From assembly GCF_016651255.1 (NCBI RefSeq), contig NZ_JAEKEG010000037.1, positions 1-44,865 on the forward strand: a DNA stretch of 44,865 bases. The letters are read 5' to 3'. The notes beneath the pieces were generated by a model. The model ran no database searches. It was not told the DNA's origin and saw only the letters and a program-made list of their open reading frames with translations. Position 1 is the first letter of the stretch. The number at the start of each line of letters is the position of its first letter. Origin of the DNA: Pseudomonas sp. TH10. GTDB taxonomy: Bacteria > Pseudomonadota > Gammaproteobacteria > Pseudomonadales > Pseudomonadaceae. Shown in pieces: positions 42,421-44,865 of the stretch. Both the position numbers and the translations under genes were made by a program.

Positions 42421-44486
42421 TCAAACCAGATGCAACGCCGTGAGCAACATATCGATCGCCTTGATCCCCACAAACGGCACCAGAATCCCGCCCAACCCAT
42501 AGATCAACAAATTGCGCCGCAACAACGCCGCCGCACTCGCCGCCTGCACACGAACACCGCGCAATGCCAACGGAATCAACACGACAATGATCAACGCGTT
42601 AAAGACGATGGCCGACAGAATCGCGCTCTGCGGACTGGTCAGGTGCATGATGTTCAGCACGCCCAGTTGCGGATAGATCGAGGCGAACAGTGCCGGCAGA
42701 ATCGCGAAGTATTTGGCCACGTCATTAGCGATGGAAAAGGTTGTCAGCGCACCACGGGTCACCAGCAATTCCTTGCCGATTTGCACCACGTCCAGCAGCT
42801 TGGTCGGGTCGCTGTCGAGGTCGACCATGTTCGCCGCCTCGCGTGCCGCCTGGGTCCCGTCGTTCATTGCCATACCGACATCAGCCTGGGCCAGGGCCGG
42901 GGCATCATTGGCACCGTCGCCGCACATCGCCACCAGCCGACCGTCGTTCTGCTCGTGCCGAATGCGCGCCAGTTTTTTCTCTGGCGTGGCTTCGGCCAGC
43001 ACGTCGTCGACGCCTGCTTCAGCTGCAATCGCCGCGGCCGTCAGCGGGTTGTCGCCGGTCACCATCACCGTACGAATGCCCAGCTTGCGCAGTTCGGCAA
43101 AACGCTCGCGGATGCCGGGCTTGACCACGTCCTTGAGGTGGATCGCGCCGAGCAGTTTGCCGTCGGCACACACCAGCAGCGGCGTGCCACCGCTTTGGGC
43201 GATCTTGTCGATTTCCCGGGACAGCGCCGGTGCCAGGTCGGCGCGTTTCAGGCCGACAAACGCCAGCACCGAATCCACCGCACCCTTGCGATAAACGCGG
43301 CCCTGATAGTCAACGCCGGAGAGGCGGGTTTCAGCGCTGAACGGTACGGCAGTCAGAGCGTCCAGCGCCGGCTCAGGCTGCGGATGCAGGCCACGCAGGT
43401 ACTCGACGATAGACTTGCCTTCAGCGGTGTCATCGGCCAGCGACGCGAACAGTGCCCCTTCGGCCAATTCACGACCACTCACACCCGGTGCCGCATACAC
43501 CGCCGTGCAGCGACGGTTGCCGAACGTGATGGTGCCGGTCTTGTCCAGCAACAGCACGTGTACATCCCCGCCGCTTCCACGGCGCGACCGGACTTGGCGA
43601 TCACATTCAAGCGCACCAGGCGGTCCATCCCGGCAATACCGATGGCGGACAACAAACCGCCAATGGTGGTCGGAATCAGCGTGACCAATAACGCCACGAG
43701 GAACACCAGCGGCAGGCTGCCATTGGCGAAATGGGCGAAGGGTTGCAGGGTCACGACCACCAGCAGGAAGATCAGCGTCAGGCCGATCAGCAGGATGTCG
43801 AGGGCGACTTCGTTTGGAGTTTTCTGGCGTTTGGCGCCTTCGACCAGGGCGATCATGCGATCCAGCGTCGACTCACCGGGATTGACGGTGATCTTTACCA
43901 GCAACCAGTCCGACACCAGTCGCGTGTTGCCGGTGACCGCCGAACGGTCGCCGCCAGACTCGCGGATCACTGGCGCCGACTCACCGGTAATCGCCGCTTC
44001 GTTGACCGCGGCGATGCCTTCGATGACTTCGCCGTCACCGGGGATCATCTCCCCCGCTTCGACGCGTACCACATCGCCTTTGCGCAGGCTGGTGGCCGGC
44101 ACGATTTGAAAGCTGCCATTGGCCTGTTTGCGCCGCGCACTCAGGCCCTCGCTGCCTGCCTTCAAGCTGTCGGCGCGAGCCTTGCCACGACCTTCGGCCA
44201 AGGCTTCGGCGAAGTTGGCGAACAGCACGGTAAACCACAGCCACAGAGCGATTTGCGCAGCGACGAACGTTGGCACATCGGCATCGGGAATGAAGCACAG
44301 CACGGTGGTGAAAATCGCTGTCAGTTCGACCACCAGCATCACTGGCGAACGTTTCAGTTGCCGAGGGTCGAGTTTGACGAAGGCTTGCACCAGCGCCGGC
44401 CGCCACAGGGCCGAGATCGCGGTTTTCGGTGCTTCTGCCGACTTGGCCGGCACCGCAGGTTTTGATGCAGGAACGTGCATATTCAT
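42421..44486 (-). CDS. kdpB: Potassium-transporting P-type ATPase subunit KdpB, one-base frameshift
   Basis: The first frame runs from ATG 44486 through the actuator motif [14 protein letters not shown] and the membrane segment [20 protein letters not shown], then breaks after GRAVEAAG. The second frame starts in the phosphorylation motif [13 protein letters not shown] and continues through [18 protein letters not shown] to the end. Restoring one base in CCCC 43566-43569 joins them as 688 residues, the standard length. KdpB phosphorylates its Asp and drives K+ import by KdpA. The break lies right at the catalytic motif, so as written the protein would be dead. Confidence 0.95.
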
Positions 44487-44496
44487 GATGGATTCC

Positions 44497-44865
44497 TTAG
44501 AAGCCCATACTTAAATGTTCGGCAATCGGGCCGAGCGCCAGTGTCGGCAGGAAGGTCAGGCCACCCACCAGCAAAATGGTCACGGTCAACAGGGTCACGA
44601 ACAGCGGGCCGTGGGTGGGGAAGCTGTTCGGGCTGACCGGCGCGGCTTTCTTCAGCGCCAGGCTGCCAGCCAGCGCAAGCACGGGCAGGATGTAGCCGAA
44701 GCGACCGATCAACATGCCAAGACCGAGCATCAGGTTGTGAAACGGCGTGTTGGCGCCGAAGCCGGCGAAGGCTGAGCCGTTGTTGGCGCTGGCCGAGGTG
44801 TAGGCATAGAGCAACTGGTTAAACTGGGCGTTAAAGATCAGCCCGAACACGGCAGCGATCACCAG
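44497..44865 (-). CDS. kdpA: Potassium-transporting ATPase subunit KdpA, C-terminal part
   Basis: The last 122 residues of the channel-like K+-binding subunit; the gene continues beyond the right edge. The fourth selectivity-filter region [14 protein letters not shown] is present, then membrane helices ([34 protein letters not shown]) and the typical end [10 protein letters not shown]. KdpB begins 10 bp downstream. Confidence 0.95.
   Translation of the reverse strand: MVIAAVFGLIFNAQFNQLLYAYTSASANNGSAFAGFGANTPFHNLMLGLGMLIGRFGYILPVLALAGSLALKKAAPVSPNSFPTHGPLFVTLLTVTILLVGGLTFLPTLALGPIAEHLSMGF

Overview
The window looks like a Pseudomonas chromosome, most likely of the P. fluorescens group. The evidence is moderately high GC, OprD-type porin, an RraB homologue, a complete-looking kdp locus, tRNA-Ser(GGA), and many Pseudomonas-style REP elements of the GTGGGAGC..GGCTTGCCCGCGAT and GTAGGAGCTGCCGAAGGCTGCGATC types between genes. 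It is a normal chromosomal segment. No phage, insertion sequence or CRISPR array was seen.

Layout. 1-1.7 kb: end of an NCS1 permease gene plus a hydantoin-racemase-like gene whose first catalytic Cys is Gly. 1.9-11.4 kb: a catabolic locus for 5-oxoproline (pyroglutamate) or a related compound. It has LysR and GntR regulators on the minus strand and a divergent operon of NRAMP-like transporter, pxpA, DUF1445 hydro-lyase, fused pxpB-pxpC (KipI-KipA) and fused biotin carboxylase-BCCP, followed by an OprD-type porin. A textbook sigma-54 promoter and a GntR-style palindrome lie in front of the operon. 11.6-16.7 kb: SDR, HAD phosphatase, small acidic proteins, two paralogous glycine-zipper proteins and a serine hydrolase. 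16.8-20.9 kb: tRNA-Ser, crotonase, PlsC acyltransferase, CorA-family transporter, amidotransferase. 21-24.4 kb: FadB-like and thiolase beta-oxidation pair. 24.8-29.1 kb: 31-residue membrane peptide, cytochrome c, and a transglutaminase / alpha-E / ATP-grasp operon. 29.5-38.1 kb: RraB, spermidine synthase, small proteins, chemoreceptor, Mpo1-like protein, acyl-CoA thioesterase, CHAD protein, lipoprotein, patatin. 38.2-44.9 kb: kdpE, kdpD, kdpC, kdpB and part of kdpA (potassium uptake P-type ATPase and its two-component system), all on the minus strand.

Sequence quality matters here. At least nine single-base indels break otherwise well conserved genes (NRAMP, hydro-lyase, pxpB, pxpC, corA, thioesterase twice, kdpC, kdpB). 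All nine can be placed in short homopolymer runs and most are deletions, so they look like sequencing or assembly errors rather than real gene decay. Reading frames given below bridge them.

The most interesting system is the 3.7-10 kb operon. KipI-KipA is homologous to the carboxyltransferase part of urea carboxylase, and the next gene supplies exactly the missing biotin carboxylase and biotin carrier. Together they look like a split urea-carboxylase-type enzyme working with PxpA, a YcsI-like hydro-lyase and a transporter lacking the canonical NRAMP metal motif, under apparent RpoN (nitrogen) control.
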